IMG/VR virus record: IMGVR_UViG_3300021373_001412
Span: 1-34,521 of that record
DNA: 34,521 nucleotides
Origin: a virus
Reading direction: 5' to 3' (one strand)
A model generated the notes under the pieces. It saw only the letters and a program-made list of their open reading frames with translations, was not told the DNA's origin and made no database searches. Shown piece after piece: positions 1-6,169 of the stretch (positions are counted from its first letter, which is position 1; each line of letters begins with the position of its first letter). The position numbers were made by a program, and so were the translations under genes.

Positions 1-403
1 TAGCCCAGCGTGAATCTAGCATCTGCTTAGCCGCCTCTTTGAAGTCTCTGGCATCCACAGCCGCCTTCATCATCTTGAATTTAGAGAGCCGAGGTCTGCC
101 GAGTTGAAAGCACATATTGGCTATGATGTGCTGTGCCTCTTCTTGTAGCTCGTAGAAGTCTGGGTATAGTATTTCACAGTCTTTTAGAACTACAGATATA
201 TCAGCCTCAAACGCCTCTCTCACCCTTGTCTCAGACACTTTAATGCCAACAAAGCTATCTAAGCATAATGATTTATATTCGGGGTCTGACTGCACAATGA
301 GATGACCTATGCCGAATGTTGGATGTCCCTCAGAGCATAAGTATATCTCATCTACCCTGCCCTCATCAGCCGTGATTTCAGCTTGTAATTTATCCAAGTT
401 CAT
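1..403 (-). CDS. T4-type endolysin (GH24 lysozyme), N-terminal part, cut by the window start
   Basis: Translating the minus strand from the ATG at 403 gives MNLDKLQAEITADEGRVDEI and continues to ...LDSRWA at base 1. The N-terminus has the phage lysozyme signature: E14 in DEGR, then GHPTFGIGHL at 26-35, matching T4 lysozyme E11 and T26 with identical spacing (E-x8-C-x5-T). The residue aligned with catalytic Asp20 of T4 is Cys23. The enzyme would cleave cell-wall peptidoglycan at the end of infection. No signal peptide is seen, so export would need a holin. The ATG overlaps the end of the TSCPD-like gene by 14 bases. The missing C-terminus is found at the right end of the window (34470-34521). 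Family assignment is strong; activity with Cys23 is inferred. Confidence 0.93.
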   Translation of the reverse strand, partial: MNLDKLQAEITADEGRVDEIYLCSEGHPTFGIGHLIVQSDPEYKSLCLDSFVGIKVSETRVREAFEADISVVLKDCEILYPDFYELQEEAQHIIANMCFQLGRPRLSKFKMMKAAVDARDFKEAAKQMLDSRWA

Positions 404-608
404 CTAAACCCTCTCCTTGCATCAGTTTTGAGGCAGTAACGCCTAACTTATACATGGCATCGTCCAGCTCTGATTCGCCAGCCTTGTTGCCTCGCTTGGT
501 CATAAATACTTCTACAGCCTCATTGGTTTGCGGATGAAAAGAGACAGTTACGGCTAGATTTGAGCCAATATCAGTGGTTATACATGGTCTACGATTAGGG
601 ATATTCAT
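390..608 (-). CDS. TSCPD-domain-like small protein
   Basis: This 72-residue protein is nearly all one small domain. The core (residues about 18-65: LAVTVSFHP, then EVFMTKRGNKAGESELDDAM and LGVTASKLMQ) resembles the TSCPD domain found at the C-terminus of B12-dependent ribonucleotide reductases and as free-standing phage ORFs. No CxxC pair is visible, so metal binding or redox function is not supported. It starts inside the end of the upstream nuclease gene (14-base overlap) and its end overlaps the lysozyme start, so it lies within the co-transcribed minus-strand unit. No ribonucleotide reductase is encoded here, so its role is unknown; the resemblance is from memory of the family pattern. 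Confidence 0.72.
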   Translation of the reverse strand: MNIPNRRPCITTDIGSNLAVTVSFHPQTNEAVEVFMTKRGNKAGESELDDAMYKLGVTASKLMQGEGLDELG

Positions 609-1050
609 TTAGTACCTCTATGGTTTTTCGCCAGCTATCTGATTCGATTTCTGTATTATCAAAGAAGCTGGGTTGCTTAGTTATTTTTATCTGATTGATA
701 CCAACGACAGGCATAAAAAAACAGGTGCGCTGTTCAGTGGCAACAAGGGCTAATATATCAAAATCATTTCTGGTTGGCATCCGTTTTCTTCTAATGCCAT
801 TCACGTCTTTTTTATTGCCCAAACCCATCTGAAAATATAGGCGGTTCTTATGCTGTCTTGATTCCTGACAGCTTCTCACTTGCACTAAATAGCTATCACC
901 GTTCTCAATGTTCCAGCATACCAAGTCCACAGAATCCTGCTGTGCCATCGCACAACCCCAGCCTCTCTGTAGTATTGCCGCCATAGCTATGCACTCGCCT
1001 ACAAGTCCGTAACTTGAATGGCTCAATCTTTCAGCTAGGAATCTATTCAT
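595..1050 (-). CDS. PDDEXK_11-like small nuclease / resolvase-fold protein
   Basis: This 151-residue protein has the layout of small PD-(D/E)XK proteins: YGLVGECIAMAAILQRGW with E19 (motif I), D42 in SVDLV, then VQVRS with Q57 and R59. The usual form of the last motif is QxK or ExK; here the lysine is replaced by arginine, which may weaken or alter metal-dependent cleavage. Similar proteins are annotated as group I intron endonuclease-like (PDDEXK_11) or resolvase-like. It follows the HTH gene with a short overlap and precedes the TSCPD-like gene, within the recombination/replication operon. A role in DNA processing is inferred from fold and context. Confidence 0.7.
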   Translation of the reverse strand: MNRFLAERLSHSSYGLVGECIAMAAILQRGWGCAMAQQDSVDLVCWNIENGDSYLVQVRSCQESRQHKNRLYFQMGLGNKKDVNGIRRKRMPTRNDFDILALVATEQRTCFFMPVVGINQIKITKQPSFFDNTEIESDSWRKTIEVLNEYP

Positions 1051-1306
1051 GTTTTATTGGTCGCACTACGATTTCGTAGCCAAGAACATTAAGAGCAAAA
1101 TCTAAGTCATTTACTCTTGGGTTTACTCTGGTTCGCCAACCTCGAAGTGTGCTGTTATTTATTCCTGTCCGCTCGCAGAAATCAGCCTCTGGGCATTTCT
1201 GTCGGTGCAATTCATCAAACAAGAACCTGACGCACTTGTTGTTATTGATAATCCGATTCTTTCTGCGGTAAATTCGCACCCAGTTGCGCCCTTTCCAGAA
1301 GCTCAA
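1043..1306 (-). CDS. Helix-turn-helix DNA-binding protein
   Basis: The product is up to 87 residues. From about residue 25 it reads CVRFLFDELHRQKCPEADFC followed by ERTGINNSTLRGWRTRVNPR, a compact HTH in which GINNSTLRGWR is the recognition-helix region, then an LDFALNVLGYEI tail seen in small phage and prophage regulators. The ATG at 1306 overlaps the upstream gene by 65 bases; an internal GTG at 1279 preceded by a GGAAAGGG stretch would shorten the overlap and still keep the whole domain, so the start is uncertain. It lies between the DnaA domain IV-like gene and the nuclease gene. A regulator or origin-binding role is inferred. Confidence 0.72.
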   Translation of the reverse strand: MSFWKGRNWVRIYRRKNRIINNNKCVRFLFDELHRQKCPEADFCERTGINNSTLRGWRTRVNPRVNDLDFALNVLGYEIVVRPIKHE

Positions 1307-1808
1307 TAGCTAGCCCTATCATCTGCTGGCTGTTCATTTCGTGAAATATACTCTCACCATCGATGGTAATCAACATACCATCGTCATACATTCCTAACAA
1401 AACCATTGATTTATCATGTTTATTTCGGCTCATTGTTATTTTGCCCACATTATTGTTTTTATATTCTTTTACAGAATCCATTAATAAATCTAGGGCTACA
1501 ATATCACATTGTAATAATTCTTGCGTAACTTTTTCCACCATATAAATAACAGAAGTTCTATCTAAATCCATAAAATCGCCTATTTTTGTCCGAGAAACTT
1601 CCAAGGTTTTGTCAGACAAATAAGCCAACATACGCCTAGCTTGAGCTATTTTGGGTTGGCGATTAATACCCATAATTTCATTGATAGATACACCAGATGC
1701 TTTTGAAACAGCCACTATTAGATTTTTAAAGTTCGTCAAAGCTCTGTGGTTTGCTGTGCCTTTTGTCATCAAAGCACTTATCTCCGCAGAAAATGTCTCC
1801 GTTACCAT
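1242..1808 (-). CDS. DnaA domain IV-like DNA-binding protein
   Basis: Of two in-frame starts (1847 and 1808) I chose 1808 because AGGGGG lies at ribosome-binding distance upstream; the product is 188 residues. Residues about 27-95 resemble DnaA domain IV: VSKASGVSINEIMGINRQPK, AQARRMLAYL, then IGDFMDLDRTSVIYMVEKV, which lines up with the DnaA signature 'ARqiAMYL...IG..FGgRDHtTV' (DnaA's RDHTTV is DRTSVI here). There is no AAA+ ATPase domain, so it cannot be a full initiator. The C-terminal half is unrecognised. It sits next to an SSB-like protein and annealing/nuclease genes, which suggests origin binding or recruitment of host replication proteins. Confidence 0.75.
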   Translation of the reverse strand: MVTETFSAEISALMTKGTANHRALTNFKNLIVAVSKASGVSINEIMGINRQPKIAQARRMLAYLSDKTLEVSRTKIGDFMDLDRTSVIYMVEKVTQELLQCDIVALDLLMDSVKEYKNNNVGKITMSRNKHDKSMVLLGMYDDGMLITIDGESIFHEMNSQQMIGLAIELLERAQLGANLPQKESDYQ

Positions 1809-1920
1809 TAACCAATCCCCCTGTTTGCCAATCAAAAGTACCGCCACACCAACTACAAGTATCTAATCTTGAGGCTGGTATAGCGGCTAGTTTTTGTTCT
1901 TTCTTAGAACGGTATTTCAT
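1726..1920 (-). CDS. Zinc-ribbon-like mini-protein
   Basis: This 64-residue protein starts MKYRSKKEQKLAAIPASRLD. I preferred the ATG at 1920 over an upstream ATG at 1983, since the longer form would only add an Asn/Ser stretch that is the out-of-frame shadow of the SSB poly-Gln linker. It contains CSWC (CxxC) and, 17 residues after the second Cys, CGDKC (CxxxC), a plausible four-cysteine zinc site. It overlaps the end of the SSB-like gene by 17 bases and the DnaA-like gene on the other side. Function unknown; small zinc ribbons in phage replication operons often act in DNA or protein binding, which here is only inference. Confidence 0.7.
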   Translation of the reverse strand: MKYRSKKEQKLAAIPASRLDTCSWCGGTFDWQTGGLVNGNGDIFCGDKCFDDKRHSKPQSFDEL

Positions 1921-2161
1921 CAACGAGCGATTGCTGTGCTGGTTGTTGCTGTTGTTGTTGCTGTTGAGGCTGACGCTCGACATACTCAGATACCTTAATT
2001 GAAATATAAGGCTTCCCAGTATTCTTGGCGGTGGTGTTCCAAGCGGATAGCGAATACTTTACGCCACCGATTGTTATATCGCCGCGATGGTCAGGTCGTT
2101 TTGGGTTATCTCCCTTATCATTTTGGAACATAGCCCCACTCATATCATTATCATATGCCAT
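1904..2161 (-). CDS. Minimal SSB-like protein with Gln-rich linker and DEIPF tail
   Basis: The 85-residue product begins MAYDNDMSGAMFQNDKGDNP and has a short beta-rich region (about 28-60: DITIGGVKYSLSAWNTTAK..., GKPYISIKVSE) like the small phage proteins annotated as DUF736/SSB-like. It then has a linker containing eight consecutive Gln and ends VDEIPF. A Gln-rich linker with an acidic ...D-D/E-I-P-F tip is the hallmark of bacterial SSB C-termini, which dock DNA-repair and replication partners. It directly follows the annealing-protein gene (TAATG stop/start overlap), as SSBs often do in phage recombination modules. The domain is shorter than a normal OB fold, so it may bind ssDNA weakly or act mainly as a recruiter. 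Confidence 0.72.
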   Translation of the reverse strand: MAYDNDMSGAMFQNDKGDNPKRPDHRGDITIGGVKYSLSAWNTTAKNTGKPYISIKVSEYVERQPQQQQQQQQPAQQSLVDEIPF

Positions 2162-2775
2162 TACATTAGCTCCTTTTTTCTGGCTGAAAATAATCCTGTT
2201 TGTTCTTTAGTCCAATCCAATCTGGAGTTATACAACTCCTTCAAGGCTGTTAAATCGGCACAGTTTTGTAGCTGTGCTTCAAGAGATACAAGCGTACTCG
2301 TATCTAATTTCTTTACTGGCTGAGGTGCTAGCGGTGCTTCTGTAGCCATTGTAGCCATTGTAGCCAACCCACTTGTTTGCTGAGGCATATCCTCACCAGC
2401 ATACAAATGTATGCCCAATCCTGTTGCCATTGAAATAGCCTTAGCCATACATCTTTGTAAGCTAGCATTTACAGCAAAGCTATCAGGGTTCTGCACTGGG
2501 CGGTTAGCATGGTTCAGCACTGGCATGACTTCAACGCAAGTGTAGTCCTCGATAATCACGGTGACTTGCACATAAGCATAGCCCTGCTCATCTACCATAT
2601 ACGGTAGCCGTCTGCCGTCAGGCATAGCAAATACTGATTTTACTATTTCAGCTTCTGGGCAATATTGCCTGAGCAATCTGTAAGCGTGCGCCCAGCTTAA
2701 ATACGTAAAGCCGTTTTTACGCTCAGTCATTTTGGATATGTCAATCTGTGACATGGTTGCGAATAGTTTACTCAT
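2161..2775 (-). CDS. Single-strand annealing protein, Sak/DUF1071 (Rad52-like) type
   Basis: The 204-residue product carries the pattern of DUF1071/Sak annealing proteins: FTYLSWAHAYRLLRQYCPEA near residues 23-42, a beta strand stretch YAYVQVTVIIEDYTCVEVMP, and SFAVNASLQRCMAKAISMATGLGIHLYAGED (about 98-128). Such proteins coat ssDNA and anneal complementary strands in phage recombination. Its start overlaps the stop of the RecB-like nuclease gene as ATGA, giving a two-component exonuclease/annealase pair analogous in role to Red or RecET. An ATMATMAT run about two-thirds along comes from a 9-bp direct repeat. The C-terminal 50 residues are unassigned. Confidence 0.85.
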   Translation of the reverse strand: MSKLFATMSQIDISKMTERKNGFTYLSWAHAYRLLRQYCPEAEIVKSVFAMPDGRRLPYMVDEQGYAYVQVTVIIEDYTCVEVMPVLNHANRPVQNPDSFAVNASLQRCMAKAISMATGLGIHLYAGEDMPQQTSGLATMATMATEAPLAPQPVKKLDTSTLVSLEAQLQNCADLTALKELYNSRLDWTKEQTGLFSARKKELM

Positions 2776-3608
2776 ACTTTGAATATCTCCTTTGCATATT
2801 CTATGTTGTCTGGGTCATCCCAGTAGAATGGGTGGCTAAAATCGGCTTCTAATATACCGCCAAGCACCATTGGGTCATTGGAGTACGCTATTAGGTTCTG
2901 ACGCTTCAGAGCCTTCTGACGCACTCGCTCAATGGCTTTGTCGATGTTATCAGCCCGAAGTGCCTGACAGTTAAACGGGTCAAACCTCACTGCCCTGTCA
3001 TGGCTTACATAAGCTATGGATGGGATAGCACCAGTAGCCTTGCTATAAATAGCTACCTGTTCAACGTGAGCTTGCTGAGGCTCATCTGGAATCTGAGCCT
3101 TGCCCAGTGACCTTGTACCGTCTTTTTTGGGCTGGTTCATTCTGCCTATTTTGGTTTTAAATTCGCACAGCACATTATCTTTGATGAAATCTACATATCC
3201 GATTATTGGAAGAACTACATCTGGCAACTCTAAGCTAACGTGCCTCTCTGATTCTGCGTTCTCGAAAGTATCTCCGAGGGCTTCAATGCCCTGCTCGATT
3301 GCTGGCTGTATCTTATCCCGATAGGCTGTGTTGCGCTCATCATCAGTGTCTTTGACTTGCTGTAAGTCGTAGCTTGTCAGAGCCATTTCGACAGCATCCT
3401 CTAGCACCAGACCATCACAGAGATAGTGCTGAGTGCCGTTGTGAACTGCCGTGCCATAAATAGCAGGATAGCCGACTTTGATTTGCCGCCTATCCTCTTT
3501 GGTCAAAGCCACATACTGAAACATCCATACAGCTAGCGGTTTATTGAGCTGAGAGGGGCTAAAATGGTCTAGCCCCAACTCTGCAAAGTTTGTTAATGCT
3601 TGGCTCAT
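2772..3608 (-). CDS. RecB/Cas4-family PD-(D/E)XK exonuclease
   Basis: The 278-residue protein has all the motifs of the PD-(D/E)XK RecB-like family: GTAVH with H56, GYVDF with D140, CEFKTK with E149 and K151, and QVAIY with Q184 and Y188. The N-terminal HFSPSQLN is the usual 'S.S.l' opening of this family. The likely reaction is processive dsDNA end resection, making the ssDNA that the adjoining annealing protein uses. It overlaps the ParB-like gene upstream (ATGA) and the annealase gene downstream (ATGA), so all three are probably translationally coupled. Length is normal for phage members. Confidence 0.9.
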   Translation of the reverse strand: MSQALTNFAELGLDHFSPSQLNKPLAVWMFQYVALTKEDRRQIKVGYPAIYGTAVHNGTQHYLCDGLVLEDAVEMALTSYDLQQVKDTDDERNTAYRDKIQPAIEQGIEALGDTFENAESERHVSLELPDVVLPIIGYVDFIKDNVLCEFKTKIGRMNQPKKDGTRSLGKAQIPDEPQQAHVEQVAIYSKATGAIPSIAYVSHDRAVRFDPFNCQALRADNIDKAIERVRQKALKRQNLIAYSNDPMVLGGILEADFSHPFYWDDPDNIEYAKEIFKV

Positions 3609-4507
3609 ATTTCTCCTAGCTTATCCTCGCGTCTCATTATGAAGTCTGCTTTTTTAGAATTGACATTGTTTTTGTAGTTTCTCCAACTTCTTGCAATTAA
3701 GAGCGCATTATCGTGCCTATTCATTGTGTAAGTCTGGTCATTTTTCCACTTATTAAAAGTAGTCAGCAAATAAATGACAGGAGAGCGTGAACTTTTACCG
3801 TAGCCCTTTTTAATATCCTCAAAAAATTCATGTACCTTAACTTGGTGACCATTTTTAGAGGCAATGTAATACAAGGCTGTTAAATAATTTCTTTGCAACT
3901 TTACAATTTTGAAAACACTGTTAGCAGTTTTTATTGATAATTGTAATAAATCTTTATCAATTTTATTCTCATAAAATTCCTTTGATATTTCATTATCTAT
4001 AAAAACCCTACTATGAGTTTTACCTTGCATCCACGGCATGATTGCTTTTAGTGCGCTAGCAACGTGTTTGGAATTAGGCACACCCATGATATGAAAAATA
4101 TCAGTTGCATCTCTAACAGCACCAACATCCATTTGATGAAATGTCTCAGGTTTAACCCCGAAAACGACATGACTTTTAAATGAGCAACCTGACTTAAAGC
4201 AAGCCATGAGCCTGTTTTGTCCGTCCTTCAATAGCCCATCCAATCCAAACTTGATTGTCTCACCTGTCAATCCCCAGTTGTTGTTTGCCATGTCTCTTGC
4301 ATAACGTACAAGATGGGCTGGCTTAACAGGTCTATTGTTTTTGTTTAGCTCATTAATGACGTAATGAGCCATGTTTGGTGTTATTTGCATAACTAAGCTA
4401 GTTTCTGGTGGGTTCTCAATTAGGCTTTTCAATTTGTAGATGTCTTTTTTAACTGATGTGTTTCTTACAAAATCTGCATTTAAAACTTTTGTATTAAATC
4501 TTGGCAT
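3605..4507 (-). CDS. ParB/Srx-fold-like protein
   Basis: The 300-residue product is the first gene of the minus-strand unit. AGGAG lies six bases before its ATG. Residues about 55-115 read NRPVKPAHLVRYARDMANNN, then LLKDGQNRLMACFKSG and SHVVFGV. This 'hxxlxxyaxxMxxgxW...lxDGQnRL' pattern is that of phage ParB N-terminal-like (ParB/sulfiredoxin fold) proteins, in which DGQ-R-L lies at the nucleotide-binding site. The C-terminal 170 residues are helical and Lys-rich with no recognised domain. The gene is visibly more AT-rich than its neighbours. No ParA partner or parS-like array is seen, so a partition role is not supported; a nuclease or NTPase role is possible. Confidence 0.7.
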   Translation of the reverse strand: MPRFNTKVLNADFVRNTSVKKDIYKLKSLIENPPETSLVMQITPNMAHYVINELNKNNRPVKPAHLVRYARDMANNNWGLTGETIKFGLDGLLKDGQNRLMACFKSGCSFKSHVVFGVKPETFHQMDVGAVRDATDIFHIMGVPNSKHVASALKAIMPWMQGKTHSRVFIDNEISKEFYENKIDKDLLQLSIKTANSVFKIVKLQRNYLTALYYIASKNGHQVKVHEFFEDIKKGYGKSSRSPVIYLLTTFNKWKNDQTYTMNRHDNALLIARSWRNYKNNVNSKKADFIMRREDKLGEI

Positions 4508-4553
4508 AACATTCTCCTTTTGTTTGTTATAAATTACAGTTAATCTATTTTAT

Positions 4554-4582
4554 TTGACTTTGCAACTAAAAAATAATATCTA
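4554..4582 (+). promoter_or_regulatory. Candidate sigma70-type promoter for the Cro-like gene
   Basis: TTGACT at 4554-4559 is followed, after a 17-base spacer, by TATCTA at 4577-4582. The -35 box is good and the -10 box is weak. The region between is A-rich. Position just before the operator palindrome supports it; no experimental evidence. Confidence 0.45.
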
Positions 4583-4583
4583 C

Positions 4584-4599
4584 TTAATTATAGAATTAA
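4584..4599. promoter_or_regulatory. Operator candidate, perfect inverted repeat
   Basis: TTAATT-ATAG-AATTAA is a perfect 6+4+6 palindrome lying just downstream of the putative -10 box and 21 bases before the start codon of the Cro-like gene. Its position is right for autorepression by a dimeric HTH protein. AT-rich palindromes can arise by chance. Confidence 0.45.
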
Positions 4600-4620
4600 T
4601 TTAGAGTTATTGGAGAAATT

Positions 4621-4830
4621 ATGAAACTGGCAGAATACCTTGTAAAGAAGGGGATTAGCCAAGCAGAAGCGTCGCGGCAACTCGATGTAACTCAGGTTGC
4701 TATCCATCAATATATATATCGGAAGTCGCTACCGTCAGGTCAAATGATGATTAACATCTATAAATGGAGTGGTGGTCAAGTCAATCTAATTGATTGGGTC
4801 AGGGAGTTCGATAATGCCAAATCGCAGTAA
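4621..4830 (+). CDS. Cro-like HTH regulator
   Basis: The 69-residue product is almost entirely one HTH: MKLAEYLVKKGISQAEASRQ followed by LDVTQVAIHQYIYRKSLPSG. ISQAEASRQLDVTQVAIHQY is the helix-turn-helix, and the end (GGQVNLIDWV) matches the usual C-terminus of Cro/YdaS-type phage repressors. GGAG precedes the ATG. As first gene of the plus-strand arm beside a divergent region with a palindrome, it likely represses one or both arms. No CI-type partner or integrase is seen, so it need not imply lysogeny. Confidence 0.82.
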   Translation: MKLAEYLVKKGISQAEASRQLDVTQVAIHQYIYRKSLPSGQMMINIYKWSGGQVNLIDWVREFDNAKSQ

Positions 4831-5122
4831 GGAAAAGGGCAGTAGGTTTGAGCGTGAGATTGTTGATAAGGCTCGACAGCGTGAGCTTGAAGCTAACAGA
4901 GTGCCTCTGAGTGGTTCTGCGGCTGGCTTTAAGGGCGATGTGCATATCAAGAAGGGCAGGGAAACTTGGGTGATTGAGGCTAAGAAGCGAAAGTCAGGGT
5001 TCAAGTTTCTGTATGAAAATCTGTTAGGTGCTGATGTGCTTGTGGTAGCCGAGGATAGGAACAGGGCTTTAGCCGTGTTAGACTTAGAGGACTTCTTGGA
5101 TATGATGGCTGGGAGATTGTAA
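4814..5122 (+). CDS. Holliday junction resolvase-like PD-(D/E)XK protein
   Basis: I chose the ATG at 4814 (AGGGAG seven bases upstream) over 4790; the product is 102 residues. GSRFEREIVDKA gives E13, VPLSGSAAGFKGDV gives D42, and WVIEAKKRK gives E55 and K57: the complete E-D-ExK set in the order and size of archaeal Hjc-like and phage resolvases. It would resolve branched DNA before packaging or during recombination. It overlaps the Cro-like gene by 17 bases and its stop overlaps the next start (TAATG). Confidence 0.82.
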   Translation: MPNRSKEKGSRFEREIVDKARQRELEANRVPLSGSAAGFKGDVHIKKGRETWVIEAKKRKSGFKFLYENLLGADVLVVAEDRNRALAVLDLEDFLDMMAGRL

Positions 5123-5316
5123 TGTTTTATATCGCTTTGATGGTTTGCTTTAGTGTCAATGATTGCACTTATGCAGAGAGTTTACAGCGATATAACAGTA
5201 GGCAAATTTGCGAGATATCTTTACTTTTTGAGGTAGAGACTGTCAGGATTTTATTTCAGCAGGACGGATTAGAGCCGAGTGTAGCTGGCATTTGCTTAGA
5301 GGCAGAGAGTGTCTAA
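5122..5316 (+). CDS. Small Cys-containing protein, unknown
   Basis: This 64-residue protein starts MFYIALMVCFSVNDCTYAES. It has a short hydrophobic N-terminus and four cysteines (9, 15, 30, 58), compatible with disulphides in a small exported protein, but the hydrophobic stretch is short and I see no clear cleavage site. Both ends overlap neighbours as TAATG, which supports a real coupled gene. Function unknown. Confidence 0.65.
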   Translation: MFYIALMVCFSVNDCTYAESLQRYNSRQICEISLLFEVETVRILFQQDGLEPSVAGICLEAESV

Positions 5317-5663
5317 TGGATTATAACAGCGATTTTGCATATGACTTAGCTATTGGGCAGGGCGAAGAGGTCTGGCTAGGTGATTTACTGCGCGGTGCTA
5401 AGATTGAGGTAAAGCGAGACTTCAAGAGCAGTAAGACAGGTAATATTTTCGTTGAGTATGAGTGCAGGGGAAAGCCTAGCGGTATAGCTACTACTGAGGC
5501 TGATTACTGGGCTTTTATTTTGAACGGTGAGAGGGTTGTAATATTGCCGACAGAGTTCTTAAAGGATTTGTGTAGGCATTATTTTGAGGATGGTAAAATT
5601 ACCAAGGGCGGTGATAAGGACATGAGTGTGGGCGTTTTACTGCCAACATCGAGGATATTGTGA
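5316..5663 (+). CDS. Small PD-(D/E)XK-like nuclease
   Basis: The start at 5316 shares TAATG with the preceding stop; the 5292 alternative is less likely. The 115-residue product reads DLAIGQGEEVWLGDLLRGAK, then IEVKRD and FVEYECRGKPSGIATTEADY. E17, E31-V-K33 and the G-KPSGI-TT-AD-W block fit a restriction-endonuclease-like fold in which ExK is catalytic and the last block forms a core helix. It sits between a resolvase-like protein and an adenine methyltransferase. Specificity cannot be read; structural rather than structure-specific endonuclease function is equally open. Confidence 0.65.
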   Translation: MDYNSDFAYDLAIGQGEEVWLGDLLRGAKIEVKRDFKSSKTGNIFVEYECRGKPSGIATTEADYWAFILNGERVVILPTEFLKDLCRHYFEDGKITKGGDKDMSVGVLLPTSRIL

Positions 5664-6169
5664 GAGAGAAGGACGATTTTTACAGCACTCCAGAGCCTAT
5701 GACAGAGGCATTGCTACAGCGTGAGTTCAAACAACCTTCGATAGTACATGAGCCAGCTTGCGGCACTGGTAGGCTCAGTAAGGTGCTGGGTAGCCATAAT
5801 CATAGGGTTATTTCTGAGGATTTGGTAGATAGGGGTTTCGGCAAAGTAAATCAGGATTTTCTGATGCGGTGGGAGCGTCCGTGCGATTATCTCATAACAA
5901 ATCCACCGTTTAAGCTAGCAGAGGATTTTATTTCAAAGGCTATAGAGCTTGGATATACTAGACACGCTTGGTTACTCAGGCTTGCTTTTCTGGAAGGTCA
6001 GGGAAGGTATGAGAGGCTGTTTAGTAAGCATCCGTTTGATGTGTGCTACGTTTTTAGCAAGCGTCAGACGATGTGGATAGGTGAGGGCAAGCCAACCAGT
6101 AGCGGTACTACTGCTTACGCTTGGTTTGTGTGGGGAATTGAATCTAGGAGAAGGATTGAGTGGATATGA
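5660..6169 (+). CDS. N6-adenine DNA methyltransferase (orphan)
   Basis: The 169-residue product starts with GTG, overlapping the previous stop as GTGA. EPACGTGRL (31-39) is the SAM-binding motif I and DYLITNPPF (76-84) carries the NPPF catalytic motif IV of amino-methyltransferases. FYSTPEPMTEALL at the N-terminus is typical of compact phage Dam-like enzymes. The enzyme is short and has no obvious separate target-recognition domain. No companion restriction enzyme of matching type is identifiable, although small nuclease genes lie immediately upstream. Its likely job is protecting phage DNA or regulating it. The target sequence cannot be predicted. Confidence 0.85.
   Translation: MREKDDFYSTPEPMTEALLQREFKQPSIVHEPACGTGRLSKVLGSHNHRVISEDLVDRGFGKVNQDFLMRWERPCDYLITNPPFKLAEDFISKAIELGYTRHAWLLRLAFLEGQGRYERLFSKHPFDVCYVFSKRQTMWIGEGKPTSSGTTAYAWFVWGIESRRRIEWI

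Larger units (their letters stand above)
4508..4620. promoter_or_regulatory. Divergent control region between the minus- and plus-strand units
   Basis: This very AT-rich 113-base gap separates the ParB-like gene (minus) from the Cro-like gene (plus). It holds ribosome-binding sites for both (AGGAG on the minus side, GGAG before 4621), a plus-strand promoter candidate and a palindrome. Expression of both arms probably starts here and is probably controlled by the adjacent Cro-like protein. Confidence 0.7.

Noticed and set aside
1-403. Lysozyme as a pseudogene truncated at its C-terminus
   Set aside because: The missing part is present in frame (after one base) at the other end of the window, so the break is from linearisation.
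1921-1983. N-terminal Asn/Ser extension of the zinc-ribbon-like protein
   Set aside because: It is the shifted-frame reading of the poly-Gln linker in the SSB-like gene; the ATG at 1920 gives a normal start.
5316-6169. A complete restriction-modification pair made of the 5316 nuclease and the 5660 methyltransferase
   Set aside because: Adjacency is suggestive, but the nuclease is small, shows no target-recognition region, and similar small nucleases occur in phages without such pairing.
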